Shown here piece by piece: positions 7,968 through 15,587 of a stretch of DNA of 64,000 bases. The stretch covers positions 6,461,501 through 6,525,500 of the forward strand of contig NZ_JAUSYN010000002.1 in the NCBI RefSeq assembly GCF_030816915.1, in the 5' to 3' direction. Position 1 is the stretch's first letter. Every line of letters begins with the position of its first letter. This DNA is from Streptomyces sp. B3I8. GTDB lineage: Bacteria; Actinomycetota; Actinomycetes; Streptomycetales; Streptomycetaceae. A program made the translations under genes and the position numbers. A model generated the notes under the pieces. It did not search any database, was not told the origin of the DNA, and worked only from the letters and a program-made list of their open reading frames with translations.

Positions 7968-8894
7968 TCAGACGCAGAGGGCCGCCGCGGACCGGTGACG
8001 GGTGCGGGACTGCAGGAAAGCGGCGATCTTGACCGGATTGAAGACCCACATCACCTGGTGAATGCCGCGGGACGTGGCCGCGACCGTCATGAAGGTGGCG
8101 GGCCGGCCGTCCCGGTGGATCAGGATGCCGCCGCGTCCGTTGGCCTCGACCGGCTCCGCCTCGACCGTGGGCCAGAACCGCGGATGCGCGGTGGACAGGT
8201 TCGCCACGCGGGCACGGCCCAGAACGGGCACCCGAGCCGCTCCCCTGATGCCGTTGCCGTCGGACAGACTGACCGCGTTCGGGGTGAGCAGCGCCTCCAG
8301 TCCGGCGACATCGCCCTGCCGGGCGGCGGCGACGAACGTCTGGAGCAGCGTCCGGTGCTCGGCCGCGTCGACGCTGTCCCGCTGGTCCTCGGTGAGGTGT
8401 TTGCGGGCCCGGCTCACGATCTTGCGGACATTGACGGGGCTGAGACCCAGGATGCGCGCGATGTCGGGGTAGGCGTAGTCGAAGGCCTCCCTCAGGACGT
8501 AGGCGGCGCGTTCGGTCGGGGGAAGTTTCTGGAGCACCAGGAGCAGGGCGAGTTCCAGTGCCTCCGCCCGCTCGGCACCGATTCCCGGGTCGTTGCTGGT
8601 GTCGACGGGCTCCGGCAGCCACGGACCGATGTAGGTCTCGCGGCGGACGCGGGCAGACTGCGCCACGTTGATGGCCAGCCGGGTGGTGGTGCTCGACAGG
8701 AACGCGACGGGGCTGATCACCACGGTGCGGTCGGTCCGCTGCCAACGCAGCCACACTTCCTGGACGACGTCCTCGGCCTCCACCGCACTGCCCAGCACGC
8801 GGTAGGCGATGCCGAAGAGGCGGGGCCGGAGTTCGACGAAGACGGAAACGGCCTCGCTCAGGTCGCCTTCCACGGGTGTCGCCTCTGGATGCAT
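7968..8894 (-). CDS. ECF41/SigJ-like RNA polymerase sigma factor
   Basis: A 308-aa ECF sigma factor with the full ECF41 layout. Sigma-2 includes LFGIAYRVLGSAVEAEDVVQ; the linker has the WLPEP signature (GPWLPEPVDTS); sigma-4 is intact (LPPTERAAYVLREAFDYAYP then VRKIVSRARKHL). The SnoaL-like C-terminal domain carries SDGNGIRGAARVP and FNPVKI in place of DGGGK/NPDKL. M. tuberculosis SigJ is the closest named relative by pattern. The ATG at 8894 follows a modest GGAGA site. Of the five factors here, this one and 14226 look most competent to recognise the recurrent TGTCACA-N16-NGTC promoters. Which one does so cannot be decided from sequence. Confidence 0.9.
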   Translation of the reverse strand: MHPEATPVEGDLSEAVSVFVELRPRLFGIAYRVLGSAVEAEDVVQEVWLRWQRTDRTVVISPVAFLSSTTTRLAINVAQSARVRRETYIGPWLPEPVDTSNDPGIGAERAEALELALLLVLQKLPPTERAAYVLREAFDYAYPDIARILGLSPVNVRKIVSRARKHLTEDQRDSVDAAEHRTLLQTFVAAARQGDVAGLEALLTPNAVSLSDGNGIRGAARVPVLGRARVANLSTAHPRFWPTVEAEPVEANGRGGILIHRDGRPATFMTVAATSRGIHQVMWVFNPVKIAAFLQSRTRHRSAAALCV

Positions 8895-9144
8895 GATCCC
8901 GGGTCTCCGTTTCTCTGTTGCCGGTGTCTGCGGAGGCGGCCGGACGACGCTTCGTCCGACCGCCGGAGCGCTGGCCCGGCGTACTGAGGGATCGGCAGGG
9001 CGCGGTGCTCACCTTCGCCCCGAACGACCGGCGACGCCGACGTTTCGTTACACCTTTGGGCGGGTTTCCTCTGTGGATCTTGAAGGCCGGCTCACGGCCG
9101 TTCCCGGAGCCGGTCTCGTCGCGGCGTACATGCGGCACGTCGGA
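8895..9144. other. Gene-free stretch between sigma factor and whiB promoter
   Basis: About 250 bp with no supportable coding region on either strand. It should contain the promoter of the minus-strand sigma gene, but I see no recognisable -35/-10 pair. Confidence 0.4.
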
Positions 9145-9171
9145 TGTCACATTCGCACCGACAGCCCGGTC
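9145..9171 (+). promoter_or_regulatory. ECF41/SigJ-type promoter motif before whiB-like gene
   Basis: Exact TGTCACA (9145-9151), 16 bp, GGTC (9168-9171). The predicted leader to the ATG at 9276 is about 98 nt. Confidence 0.7.
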
Positions 9172-9275
9172 TTCCATGGAAAGCGACCGTGCGAAACCCG
9201 AGTTCTTCCCGCATTGTCCCCGCTCGACGAGCCACCCCCCGGACCGGTATCCGTTTCTCATACAGGAGACAATTC

Positions 9276-9542
9276 ATGGACTGGCGTGTAAGGGGCCTCT
9301 GCCTGACCGAGGACCCCGATCTCTTCTTCCCGATCGGCGGTCTCAGCAGTGGGCCGGCGGCGATACAGACGGACGAGGCGAAGGCAGTCTGCCGGCATTG
9401 TCCCGTCACCCGGCAGTGTCTGGCGTGGGCCGTCGACGCCGGACCGGTCGAGGGGATCTGGGGCGGCACCACGGAGGGCGAGCGCCGCGCCCTGCGACGG
9501 CGCGCGGTGCGCGCCTCGCGCCCGACGGAGAGCGCCGCCTGA
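9276..9542 (+). CDS. WhiB-family iron-sulfur transcriptional regulator
   Basis: An 88-aa Wbl protein; these actinobacterial proteins bind a [4Fe-4S] cluster and act with the primary sigma factor to control transcription in response to redox or development. The four cluster cysteines are at residues 9, 39, 42 and 48 (C-x29-C-x2-C-x5-C). They are followed by the G-I-W-G-G turn and a basic C-terminal tail (RRALRRRAVRA) for DNA contact. The ATG at 9276 has AGGAG 9 bp upstream. It stands alone behind an exact TGTCACA-N16-GGTC site, which would tie a redox regulator to the putative ECF41 regulon. Which Wbl subfamily it belongs to is not resolved. Confidence 0.93.
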   Translation: MDWRVRGLCLTEDPDLFFPIGGLSSGPAAIQTDEAKAVCRHCPVTRQCLAWAVDAGPVEGIWGGTTEGERRALRRRAVRASRPTESAA

Positions 9543-9570
9543 TCGGCCGGACGACGCGCCGCCGTCGTCC

Positions 9571-9639
9571 GGACACCGATGCGGGTGGGCGGGGACGGCC
9601 GACAGCCGGGACCACCACCGCCCACCCGCATCGGTGTCC
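9571..9639. terminator. Long hairpin between convergent whiB-like and yceI-like genes
   Basis: Perfect 22-bp inverted arms at 9571-9592 and 9618-9639 with a 25-nt loop, placed between two gene ends, so it can terminate both strands. A smaller hairpin (about 10-bp arms) at 9548-9572 precedes it. Confidence 0.8.
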
Positions 9640-9641
9640 CG

Positions 9642-10238
9642 TCAGGCCGCCGCGTCCCGCTCCGTCCGTACGGCCGAGATGTCCAGGGTCAGCGTCACCT
9701 TGTCGCTGATGAGCACACCCCCCGTGTCGAGCGGTGTGTTCCAGGCCAGCCCCCAGTCCGAACGCCGCAGGGTGGCGGAGCCCGCGAAGCCGACCCGGTG
9801 GTTGCCGAAGGCGTCGTCACCGGCCCCGCCGAAGACGACGTCGATGTCCAGGGGCAGTTCGATGTCCTTGATGCGCAGGCCGCCCGAGAGGCGGAACTCG
9901 TCGTCGCCGAGCGGGGTGATGCCGGTGGAGTGGAAGGTCATCAGGGGAAACATCGCGGAGTCGAAGAAGTCGGGCCCCGCCAGGTGGGCGTCGCGGTCCG
10001 CCGCGCCCGTGTCCATGCTGTCGGTCTGGACACTCACGTACGCCTTGGAACGGGACGGCTCGGAGCCGTCGAGCACCAGTAGGCCCTCGAAGCGGTCGAA
10101 GCGGCCGCGCACATTGGTGATCACGGCGTGCCGGACGGAGAAGCCGATCGTGCTGTGGACCGGGTCGATGGTGTAGGCACCGGTCACGACCGGGTGCGCA
10201 CCCAGGGCCGGGGAAGTGGCGTTGTCACGTCGGATCAT
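9642..10238 (-). CDS. YceI-family periplasmic/lipid-binding-type protein
   Basis: A 198-aa YceI domain: an extended lipocalin-like barrel that binds polyisoprenoid or similar lipids in characterised members. The family's start GAYTIDPVHSTIGFSVRHA is at about residues 20-40, followed by VRGRFDRFEG, an internal SxQTDSMDTG..RDAHL block, and the C-terminal SDWGLAWNTPLDTGG. There is no signal peptide, so the protein is probably cytoplasmic, as for many actinobacterial YceI proteins. The ATG at 10238 has no clear ribosome site. No promoter motif of the TGTCACA-N16-NGTC type was found for it, although TGTGACG occurs at 10257. Confidence 0.88.
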   Translation of the reverse strand: MIRRDNATSPALGAHPVVTGAYTIDPVHSTIGFSVRHAVITNVRGRFDRFEGLLVLDGSEPSRSKAYVSVQTDSMDTGAADRDAHLAGPDFFDSAMFPLMTFHSTGITPLGDDEFRLSGGLRIKDIELPLDIDVVFGGAGDDAFGNHRVGFAGSATLRRSDWGLAWNTPLDTGGVLISDKVTLTLDISAVRTERDAAA

Positions 10239-10348
10239 GAGGGTGAGTCGGCTTTCTGTGACGAGAGGGGCCTGCCGCGCCGCGGTGCGGACGACAGGCC
10301 CCCTGTGATGGGCGCGGACCCCTCGCACGGGACCCGCCACCCGACGAC

Positions 10349-11095
10349 TCAAGCCTGCTGCGCGAGCCAGTCGGCGAACCGGGTCTCGGCGATGTGCGCG
10401 TCCGGACCGGGGAGCAGCGTGGTCTCCTGCAGCTCCGCGCCGAAGTACGGGGCGTGCACGTCGGTCACGACCTGGCGCGGGTCCTTCTTGGCGGCCAGTC
10501 CCTTGCGGATCAGCTCGTCGAGCTGGAACTCCTCGGGGCCGGCGACCTCCACCACCCCGCCCACGGGGGCGCCGACCGCGGTACGGCCGACGACGGCGGC
10601 CACGTCGTCCGAGACGAGGGGCCGGATCTTGACCGGGGCCAGCCGGACGGTGTCACCGTCGGTCGCCGCCTCGGCGATGCCCTTCATGAACTCGAAGAAC
10701 TGCGTGGCGTGCACGATCGAGTACGGGATGCCCGAGTCCTTGATCAGACCCTCCTGCGCCTGCTTGGCGCGGAAGTAGCCGCTCTCCTGGAGCCGCTCGG
10801 TGCCGACCACGGAGAGCGCCACGTGGTGGGTCACACCGGCGTTCGCCTCCGCCTTGAGGAGGTTGGTGGTGGAGGTGCGGAAGAACTCCATGACGGCGTC
10901 GTCCTCGAAGGAGGGCGAGTTGGAGACGTCGATCACGACGGAGGCGCCGGTCAGGACCTCGGCCAAACCCTCGCCCGTGAGCGTGTTGACCCCGGTGTCG
11001 GGAGCGGCCGGCACCGCCTCGTGACCGTGCTCGTCGAGCTTGGCGACCAGCTTGGAACCGATCAGTCCGGTACCGCCGATGACTACGATCTTCAT
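10349..11095 (-). CDS. NmrA-like NAD(P)-binding SDR protein
   Basis: A 248-aa atypical short-chain dehydrogenase (NmrA/NAD(P)H-binding type). The N-terminal Rossmann turn is GGTGLIGSKL. The catalytic-region equivalent carries ALSVVGTERLQESGYFRAK and PYSIVHATQFFEF. The C-terminal region has EVAGPEEFQLDELI and a FADWL end. Paralogues lie at 28480-29220 and 53358-54161, with a truncated one at 39639-40151. Such 'oxidoreductase/epimerase' genes are typical neighbours and targets of ECF41 sigma factors (the COE set; family knowledge). The ATG at 11095 follows AAAGGA. An exact promoter motif lies at 11140-11166. Confidence 0.88.
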   Translation of the reverse strand: MKIVVIGGTGLIGSKLVAKLDEHGHEAVPAAPDTGVNTLTGEGLAEVLTGASVVIDVSNSPSFEDDAVMEFFRTSTTNLLKAEANAGVTHHVALSVVGTERLQESGYFRAKQAQEGLIKDSGIPYSIVHATQFFEFMKGIAEAATDGDTVRLAPVKIRPLVSDDVAAVVGRTAVGAPVGGVVEVAGPEEFQLDELIRKGLAAKKDPRQVVTDVHAPYFGAELQETTLLPGPDAHIAETRFADWLAQQA

Positions 11096-11139
11096 GTGAA
11101 TGTCCTTTCGGGATGCGCGATGTCGCCTGCACCAGACAA

Positions 11140-11166
11140 GACCGAATACTCACTCGCTCTGTGACA
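11140..11166 (-). promoter_or_regulatory. ECF41/SigJ-type promoter motif before NmrA-like SDR
   Basis: Exact TGTCACA on the minus strand (11166-11160), 16 bp, GGTC (11143-11140); leader about 40 nt to the ATG at 11095. Confidence 0.75.
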
Positions 11167-11186
11167 AGGCGAACCGCCTTTTCGGT

Positions 11187-11265
11187 GTTCTGGAGTTCGG
11201 GCGCTTCTGGAGTTCGTGCGTTCAGGCGTTCCGGCGCTTCTGGAGTCCGGGCGTTCCGGCTTTTC
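11187..11265. repeat. Short imperfect repeats (TTCTGGAGT / GGGCG / GTTCCGG)
   Basis: Three copies of TTCTGGAGT start at 11188, 11205 and 11238, interleaved with TTCGGGCG/GTTCCGG units. The block lies between the 3' end of the flavoprotein gene and the SDR promoter. No stable hairpin is obvious. It may be replication slippage or part of a terminator; a function is not supported. Confidence 0.5.
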
Positions 11266-11283
11266 CGGTTGATCGGAAGCCTG

Positions 11284-13014
11284 TTACTCGACGAGCTTTC
11301 CCTCGGTGGACACGTCCGCCATGAGGGAAGCGATCTCGTCCGGGACGTCGGGAATGTGCTCGTGGGTGATTCCGGTCGTCGGAGACCAGACCAGGTTGAC
11401 GCGGAACGCGGGGTCCATGCCGGGGAAGTCGCTGCGGTTGTGACAACCACGGGTCTCCCGGCGTTCCAGTGCCGCTTCGAGGGTGGCGCGGGCCGCCAGG
11501 GCGGCCGACTTGAGGTCGAAGGCGTGGGCGAGGTCCTGGAAACCGGCGATGTCGGGATGGACGCCGACGTTCTCCATGCGCTTCTCGACGGCGTCCAGCT
11601 CCGCCAGGCCGGTACGCAGACCCTGTTCGTCCCGGACGACACCGGCATGCTCGGTCATGGTGTTGCGGATCGCGCGCTGGAGCGCCCGGACGTTCTCGGG
11701 CCCGTCCGCGGCGAGCATCCTGTCGACCTCGGCGCGCGCCTCGGTCACGGCGGTCGCGGACCGGGGCTGCGCGGTGAGTGACTCCGAGTAGGCCGCCGCG
11801 GCCCGGCCGGTGATACGGCCGTAGACGAGGAGTTCGATCAGGCTGTTGCCGCCGAGGCGATTGGCGCCGTGCAGGCCGCTGGCCGCCTCGCCGATGGCGT
11901 ACAGGCCGCGGACGTCGGTGCTGTGGTCCTCGGGACGGACCCAGACGCCGCCCATCGAGTAGTGGGCCGTCGGAGCCACCTCGATGGGTTCACGGGTGAT
12001 GTCGAGCATCTGGAGGTCGAGGAGCGTCTGGTAGACCCGGGGCAGCCGGTTCATGATCGTCTGGCGGGGCAGGTGGGAGACGTCCAGCCAGACCCCGCCG
12101 TTCGCGGTGCCCCGGCCTTCCTTGATCTCGGTGTACGAGGCGAGTGCCACGCGGTCGCGCGTGGACAGTTCCATGCGCTCGGGGTCGTAGCGGTTCATGT
12201 ACCGCTCGCCGAGGGCGTTGCGCAGGATGCCGCCCTCACCGCGGGCGGCCTCGCTGACCAGGGTGCCCGCGGCGTTCTCCGGTTCGATGATGCCGGACGG
12301 GTGGAACTGCACCAGCTCGGGGTCGCGCAGGCGGGCCCCGGCTTCGACGGCCAGGCGGAAGGAGTCGCCGGTGTTCTCGTCCCGGCGCGACGAGGTGCGG
12401 CGCCAGATGCGCGTGTGCCCGCCGGCCGCGAGGATCACGGCGTCCGCGTGGACGAGGTGGCGGGTGCCGTTGGTCAGGTCGAAGCCGTAGGCCCCGAAGA
12501 CGGCACCGTCGTGGACCAGCAGACGCGTGATGTAGACGCTGTCGAGTACCGGGATGTCCAACTGGACCGCGCGCCGGATCAGGGTGCGCTGGATCTCCAG
12601 GCCGGTGTAGTCGCCCGCGAAAGCGGTACGGCGGAACTTGTGGGCGCCGAAGAAGCGTTGCGAGATGCGGCCGTCCCCCTCGCGGGCGAAGGCCATGCCG
12701 TACCGCTCCAGGTCGTCGATGCCCAGGGTCGCGCCCTGGGTGACGATCTGTGCCGTACGGGGGTCGCCGAGCAGATAGCTCTCCTTGAGGGTGTCCGCGG
12801 CGTGCTGCTGCCAGGAGTCCTCGGGGTCCATCGTGGCCAGGGCCGCGTTGATGCCGCCGGCCGCCAGGGACGTGTGGGTGTCCTCCTTGGGACGTTTGCC
12901 GACGGCGATCACGTCGACGCCGGCCTCGGCCAGTTCGATCGCCGCCCGCAGGCCGGACCCGCCGGTACCGATCACCAGCACCGTGGTGGAAAGACGTTGT
13001 TCGGTGAGAGGCAC
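11284..13014 (-). CDS. FAD-binding oxidoreductase, SdhA/FrdA/aspartate-oxidase-like
   Basis: A 576-aa flavoprotein of the succinate dehydrogenase/fumarate reductase A family. The N-terminal dinucleotide fold is VLVIGTGGSGLRAAIELAEAG. The substrate-domain motif is PTAHYSMGG, the FAD contact GLYAIGEAASGLHGANRLGG with NSLIELLVYG, and the helical C-terminal domain carries ETRGCHNRSDFP. It has no adjacent SdhB/C/D; instead a divergent 7Fe ferredoxin gene begins 174 bp away. Ferredoxin could be its electron partner; that is inference. Membrane succinate dehydrogenase is unlikely without the other subunits, and aspartate oxidase is an alternative. The GTG start at 13014 follows GGGAGC. Confidence 0.85.
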   Translation of the reverse strand: MPLTEQRLSTTVLVIGTGGSGLRAAIELAEAGVDVIAVGKRPKEDTHTSLAAGGINAALATMDPEDSWQQHAADTLKESYLLGDPRTAQIVTQGATLGIDDLERYGMAFAREGDGRISQRFFGAHKFRRTAFAGDYTGLEIQRTLIRRAVQLDIPVLDSVYITRLLVHDGAVFGAYGFDLTNGTRHLVHADAVILAAGGHTRIWRRTSSRRDENTGDSFRLAVEAGARLRDPELVQFHPSGIIEPENAAGTLVSEAARGEGGILRNALGERYMNRYDPERMELSTRDRVALASYTEIKEGRGTANGGVWLDVSHLPRQTIMNRLPRVYQTLLDLQMLDITREPIEVAPTAHYSMGGVWVRPEDHSTDVRGLYAIGEAASGLHGANRLGGNSLIELLVYGRITGRAAAAYSESLTAQPRSATAVTEARAEVDRMLAADGPENVRALQRAIRNTMTEHAGVVRDEQGLRTGLAELDAVEKRMENVGVHPDIAGFQDLAHAFDLKSAALAARATLEAALERRETRGCHNRSDFPGMDPAFRVNLVWSPTTGITHEHIPDVPDEIASLMADVSTEGKLVE

Positions 13015-13049
13015 GCTTGCTCCCGTCGCTCTGGGTGGTCACTGACTAG

Positions 13050-13076
13050 GACCACGTCGGGCGGCGGTTTGTGACA
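13050..13076 (-). promoter_or_regulatory. ECF41/SigJ-type promoter motif before SdhA-like flavoprotein
   Basis: Exact TGTCACA on the minus strand (13076-13070), 16 bp, GGTC (13053-13050). Leader about 30 nt to the GTG at 13014. Back-to-back with the fdxA site at 13092. Confidence 0.75.
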
Positions 13077-13091
13077 TCGGTGGCGCACGCG

Positions 13092-13118
13092 TGTCACAAC
13101 GTGCCGGGGTCCCCGGTC
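13092..13118 (+). promoter_or_regulatory. ECF41/SigJ-type promoter motif before fdxA
   Basis: Exact TGTCACA (13092-13098), 16 bp, GGTC (13115-13118). Leader about 65 nt to the ATG at 13189. Confidence 0.75.
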
Positions 13119-13188
13119 ATCCGGACGAACCCGACGACCGTGCGACAAGGCGCCGGGCGATGTCCGACGGCCGAGGAGGAGAAGACGG

Positions 13189-13578
13189 ATGACGTACGTC
13201 ATCGCACAGCCCTGCGTCGACATCAAGGACCGGGCGTGTGTCACCGAATGCCCCGTGGACTGCATCTATGAGGGCGCGCGCACGCTCTACATCAACCCGG
13301 CGGAGTGCGTCGACTGCCATGCGTGCGAACCCGTCTGCCCCGTGGAGGCGATCTTCCACGAGGACGATCTGCCGCGGCACTGGGCGCACTACCTCGCCGT
13401 CAACGCGGAGTACTTCGACGAGGCGGCCTCCCCGCCGCGTGCACGGAGTGACGCGGCCGGCGACCATCCGGTGGTCGAGGCACTGCCCCCGCAGAGCGGG
13501 CCGCACAAGAAAGAGATCTCCTTCTTCACCGTCCGCAAGGAGGAAGCGGCCGACGCGGATCTGTGGTTCCCCTCCTGA
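13189..13578 (+). CDS. fdxA: 7Fe ferredoxin ([3Fe-4S]/[4Fe-4S])
   Basis: A 129-aa ferredoxin carrying one 3Fe-4S and one 4Fe-4S cluster. Cysteines at 9, 17, 21, 25, 40, 43, 46 and 50 match the Azotobacter-type 7Fe pattern with a +1 offset: C9/C17/C50 for the 3Fe cluster and C21/C40/C43/C46 for the 4Fe cluster. C25 would be free. It is longer than the usual 105-110 aa because of a variable C-terminal extension ending LWFPS. In actinobacteria FdxA-type ferredoxins serve low-oxygen and acid stress or P450 systems (family knowledge). GGAGGAG precedes the ATG. It is divergent from the SdhA-like flavoprotein, and both genes have the same promoter motif. Confidence 0.95.
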   Translation: MTYVIAQPCVDIKDRACVTECPVDCIYEGARTLYINPAECVDCHACEPVCPVEAIFHEDDLPRHWAHYLAVNAEYFDEAASPPRARSDAAGDHPVVEALPPQSGPHKKEISFFTVRKEEAADADLWFPS

Positions 13579-13610
13579 CCGGCCGTCGCCACCGAGCGTG
13601 CCCGGTCAGG
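13574..13610. terminator. Hairpin between convergent fdxA and osmC-like genes
   Basis: CCTGACCGG (13574-13582, overlapping the fdxA stop) pairs with CCGGTCAGG (13602-13610) across a 19-nt loop, between two convergent gene ends. Confidence 0.6.
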
Positions 13611-14103
13611 GGGCGAGTGTGACGGTGGTGGGCGTTCCTCTCGACACCATGCGCGCGTAGGGGCACAACGCGTCGGCCTTCCCGATCAGCTCGTCGGCCG
13701 TCGCGGGGTCGACACCGGGCCACCGCACCACCAGATCGACGCGCAGCAGATAGCCGCCGTCCTCCGGGTCCCGGCCGAAGGCGACGGTCGCCACGACGGA
13801 GATCGCCGCGGGGTCCAGCGCCTCCTGCCGAGCCAGCAGGCTGAGCGCGCCGTGGAAGCAGGCGGCGAAACCGGCCGCGAAGAGCTGTTCGGGGTTGGTT
13901 CCCCGGCCGTCACCGCCCAGCTCGGCCGGCATCCGCAGGTCGAGGTCCAAGGCCCCGTCGGCCGAGCGTGCGTGGCCGGAAGCGCGCCCGTGCGAGACCG
14001 CACCACCGTGGACGGTCACCGTGGTGGTGTAGATGGGCGAGAACTCCTCCCCGTCGAAATCCCTCTCGGTAGACAGGGTGGGCAACTTGATCCGCTCGGT
14101 CAC
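13606..14103 (-). CDS. OsmC/Ohr-family peroxide-resistance protein
   Basis: A 165-aa OsmC-fold protein. Family members reduce organic hydroperoxides with two redox cysteines. The first reactive Cys is in AGFAACFHGALSLL, the second in ADALCPYARMVS, and the central helix contains TNPEQLFAAGFA. Both cysteines are present, so it should be active; length and pattern fit the Ohr branch. The GTG at 14103 has GGAG 7 bp upstream, and an out-of-frame ATG overlaps it. A degenerate promoter motif is at 14163-14189. A second OsmC-fold gene, of the other subtype, is at 39073. Confidence 0.88.
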   Translation of the reverse strand: MTERIKLPTLSTERDFDGEEFSPIYTTTVTVHGGAVSHGRASGHARSADGALDLDLRMPAELGGDGRGTNPEQLFAAGFAACFHGALSLLARQEALDPAAISVVATVAFGRDPEDGGYLLRVDLVVRWPGVDPATADELIGKADALCPYARMVSRGTPTTVTLAP

Positions 14104-14162
14104 GGCATGGCTCCGGTGTCGTCGTGGTACGTGGTCCCGGCAGGCGTCCGGGACTACTGGAT

Positions 14163-14189
14163 GACCGACGAGCGACCGTTGTCGTGACG
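14163..14189 (-). promoter_or_regulatory. Degenerate ECF41/SigJ-type promoter before the Ohr-like gene
   Basis: CGTCACG (two mismatches to TGTCACA) on the minus strand at 14189-14183, 16 bp, GGTC at 14166-14163. The geometry and placement match the other sites. Confidence 0.4.
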
Positions 14190-14225
14190 CCCGCCCGTCG
14201 GCGGCCGAGGACCCCCGACAGCAGG

Positions 14226-15122
14226 TCAGTCACGCAAGGAGGCCACGTAGGGCGCCAGTTTGGCCGGGTTCATCACCCACATGAGCCGATCGATGCCGTC
14301 CGCCGAGATGTCGGCGGTCAGCAGGGCGACGGCCTCCTCGCCGGAGAGGACCAGGACGGCCGGCCGGCCGTTCGCCTCGACCCACCGGACCCGCGACCGC
14401 GGCCAGAAGCGCGGAGCGAAGGCCACGAGGTAGTGCGAGACGTGGGGCAGCCCGATGACCGGGATCCTCGACGCGCCGCGGATCCCGTTGCCGTCCGTGT
14501 AGCTGACGACGTCGGCGGTGAGCACGTCCTCCAGGACCGACAGGTCGCCCGTCCGCGCCGCGGAGAGGAAGACCTCGAGCAGTCGCCGATGGGCTGTCGG
14601 GGTAACGGCTTCCTTGCGTTCGGCGGCCAGGTGCTTGCGGCCGCGGCTCACCAGTTGGCGGGTGTTGGCCTCGCTGGTCTCCAGGATCTCGGAGATCCGT
14701 CCGTAGGGGTAGTCGAACGCCTCCCGGAGCACGTAGGCGGCGCGCTCCACGGGGTTCAGCTTCTCCAGGAGCAGCAGGACCGCCATCTCCAGGGCCTCCG
14801 CCCGCTCCGCGCCCAGGTGCGGATCCTGCGTGGTGTCGACAGGCTCGGGAAGCCAGGGGCCGACGTAGGCCTCCCGGCGCACCCGCGCGGACTGGGCCAC
14901 GTTGATCGCCAGCCTGGTGGCGACCGTGGTCAGGAAGGCAGTCGCTTCGTGCACCTTCGAACGGTCGGTGTTCTGCCACCGCAGCCAGGTCTCCTGCACG
15001 ATGTCCTCGGCCTCCGCCGCACTGCCCAGGACCCGGTACGCGATACCGAAGAGCTGCGGGCGCGCCGAGAGGAAGTCCTTCGTCGCCTGGTCAAGGGTGC
15101 CGGGTGGGGCGCCAGCGTGCAT
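14226..15122 (-). CDS. ECF41/SigJ-like RNA polymerase sigma factor (WLPEP type)
   Basis: A 298-aa sigma factor very similar to that at 7968-8894. Sigma-2 reads LFGIAYRVLGSAAEAEDIVQE, the linker has GPWLPEPVDTT, sigma-4 LNPVERAAYVLREAFDYPYG with a good recognition region (ANTRQLVSRGRKHL). The SnoaL-like domain has YTDGNGIRGASRIPV and VMNPAKLAPY. All signatures for a working ECF41 member are present. The ATG at 15122 follows AGAAGGGA; the longer open frame to 15236 is not used. No TGTCACA-N16-NGTC site was found upstream, so it is probably not controlled by the same signal. It is a strong candidate for the factor that reads the shared promoters. Confidence 0.9.
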   Translation of the reverse strand: MHAGAPPGTLDQATKDFLSARPQLFGIAYRVLGSAAEAEDIVQETWLRWQNTDRSKVHEATAFLTTVATRLAINVAQSARVRREAYVGPWLPEPVDTTQDPHLGAERAEALEMAVLLLLEKLNPVERAAYVLREAFDYPYGRISEILETSEANTRQLVSRGRKHLAAERKEAVTPTAHRRLLEVFLSAARTGDLSVLEDVLTADVVSYTDGNGIRGASRIPVIGLPHVSHYLVAFAPRFWPRSRVRWVEANGRPAVLVLSGEEAVALLTADISADGIDRLMWVMNPAKLAPYVASLRD

Positions 15123-15587
15123 GGAACATCCCTTCTGGCCTCGTGCACCCCATGCTACAAGCGGGCGCGGACGTGCGCGTCGGCGGAAGGGCGGGCGCAC
15201 GTGTGCCCGGATCCCACGGGTGGCACACCGTGGCAACGGTCACCCTCGGACACGCACTGTCGCCGGCGGACCCTTGTGTCCGGCCGTCTCGCCCCCCGGG
15301 GCGGTGCCCTGTCACAGATCGATCTCCTCCCGCACTTCACCATGGCGCACCACACCGCGGCCCACGGCCGTGCCGCGGACGCCTCGACGACGGCGACACT
15401 GGTCACCGTCGTACTGACGGTGTGACTCCTCGGCTGCGCCCTGCGGTCGTCGACGCGTCCCATGCCCGCGCTGCGGACCTCCACGGACCCCGCCCACCGT
15501 GCCGCCGCGACGGACCCGTACGGGTACGTGTGCGACGGCGCGATGTCGTTGGGGACGGCCGTGATGCTGCTGCCCCACTGACCGTTG
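15123..15587. other. Gene-poor stretch with a possible decayed membrane-protein ORF
   Basis: About 465 bp with no intact gene. A plus-strand reading from the ATG at 15342 gives 27 codons (hydrophobic end ATLVTVVLTV), a TGA at 15423, then the frame stays open to 15582 with further membrane-like text (LLGCALRSS...DGAMSLGTAVMLLPH). An exact TGTCACA at 15310-15316 lies 25 bp before the ATG, but without a matching -10. This looks like an eroded small membrane-protein gene; I cannot name the family. Confidence 0.35.

Noticed and set aside
10223..10249. TGTCACG-N16-AGTC on the plus strand inside the yceI-like gene start
   Set aside because: One mismatch in -35, antisense, and no plus-strand gene follows; likely chance.
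15310..15316. TGTCACA before the decayed ORF at 15342
   Set aside because: The bases 16 bp further are CACT, so no -10; not counted as a promoter.
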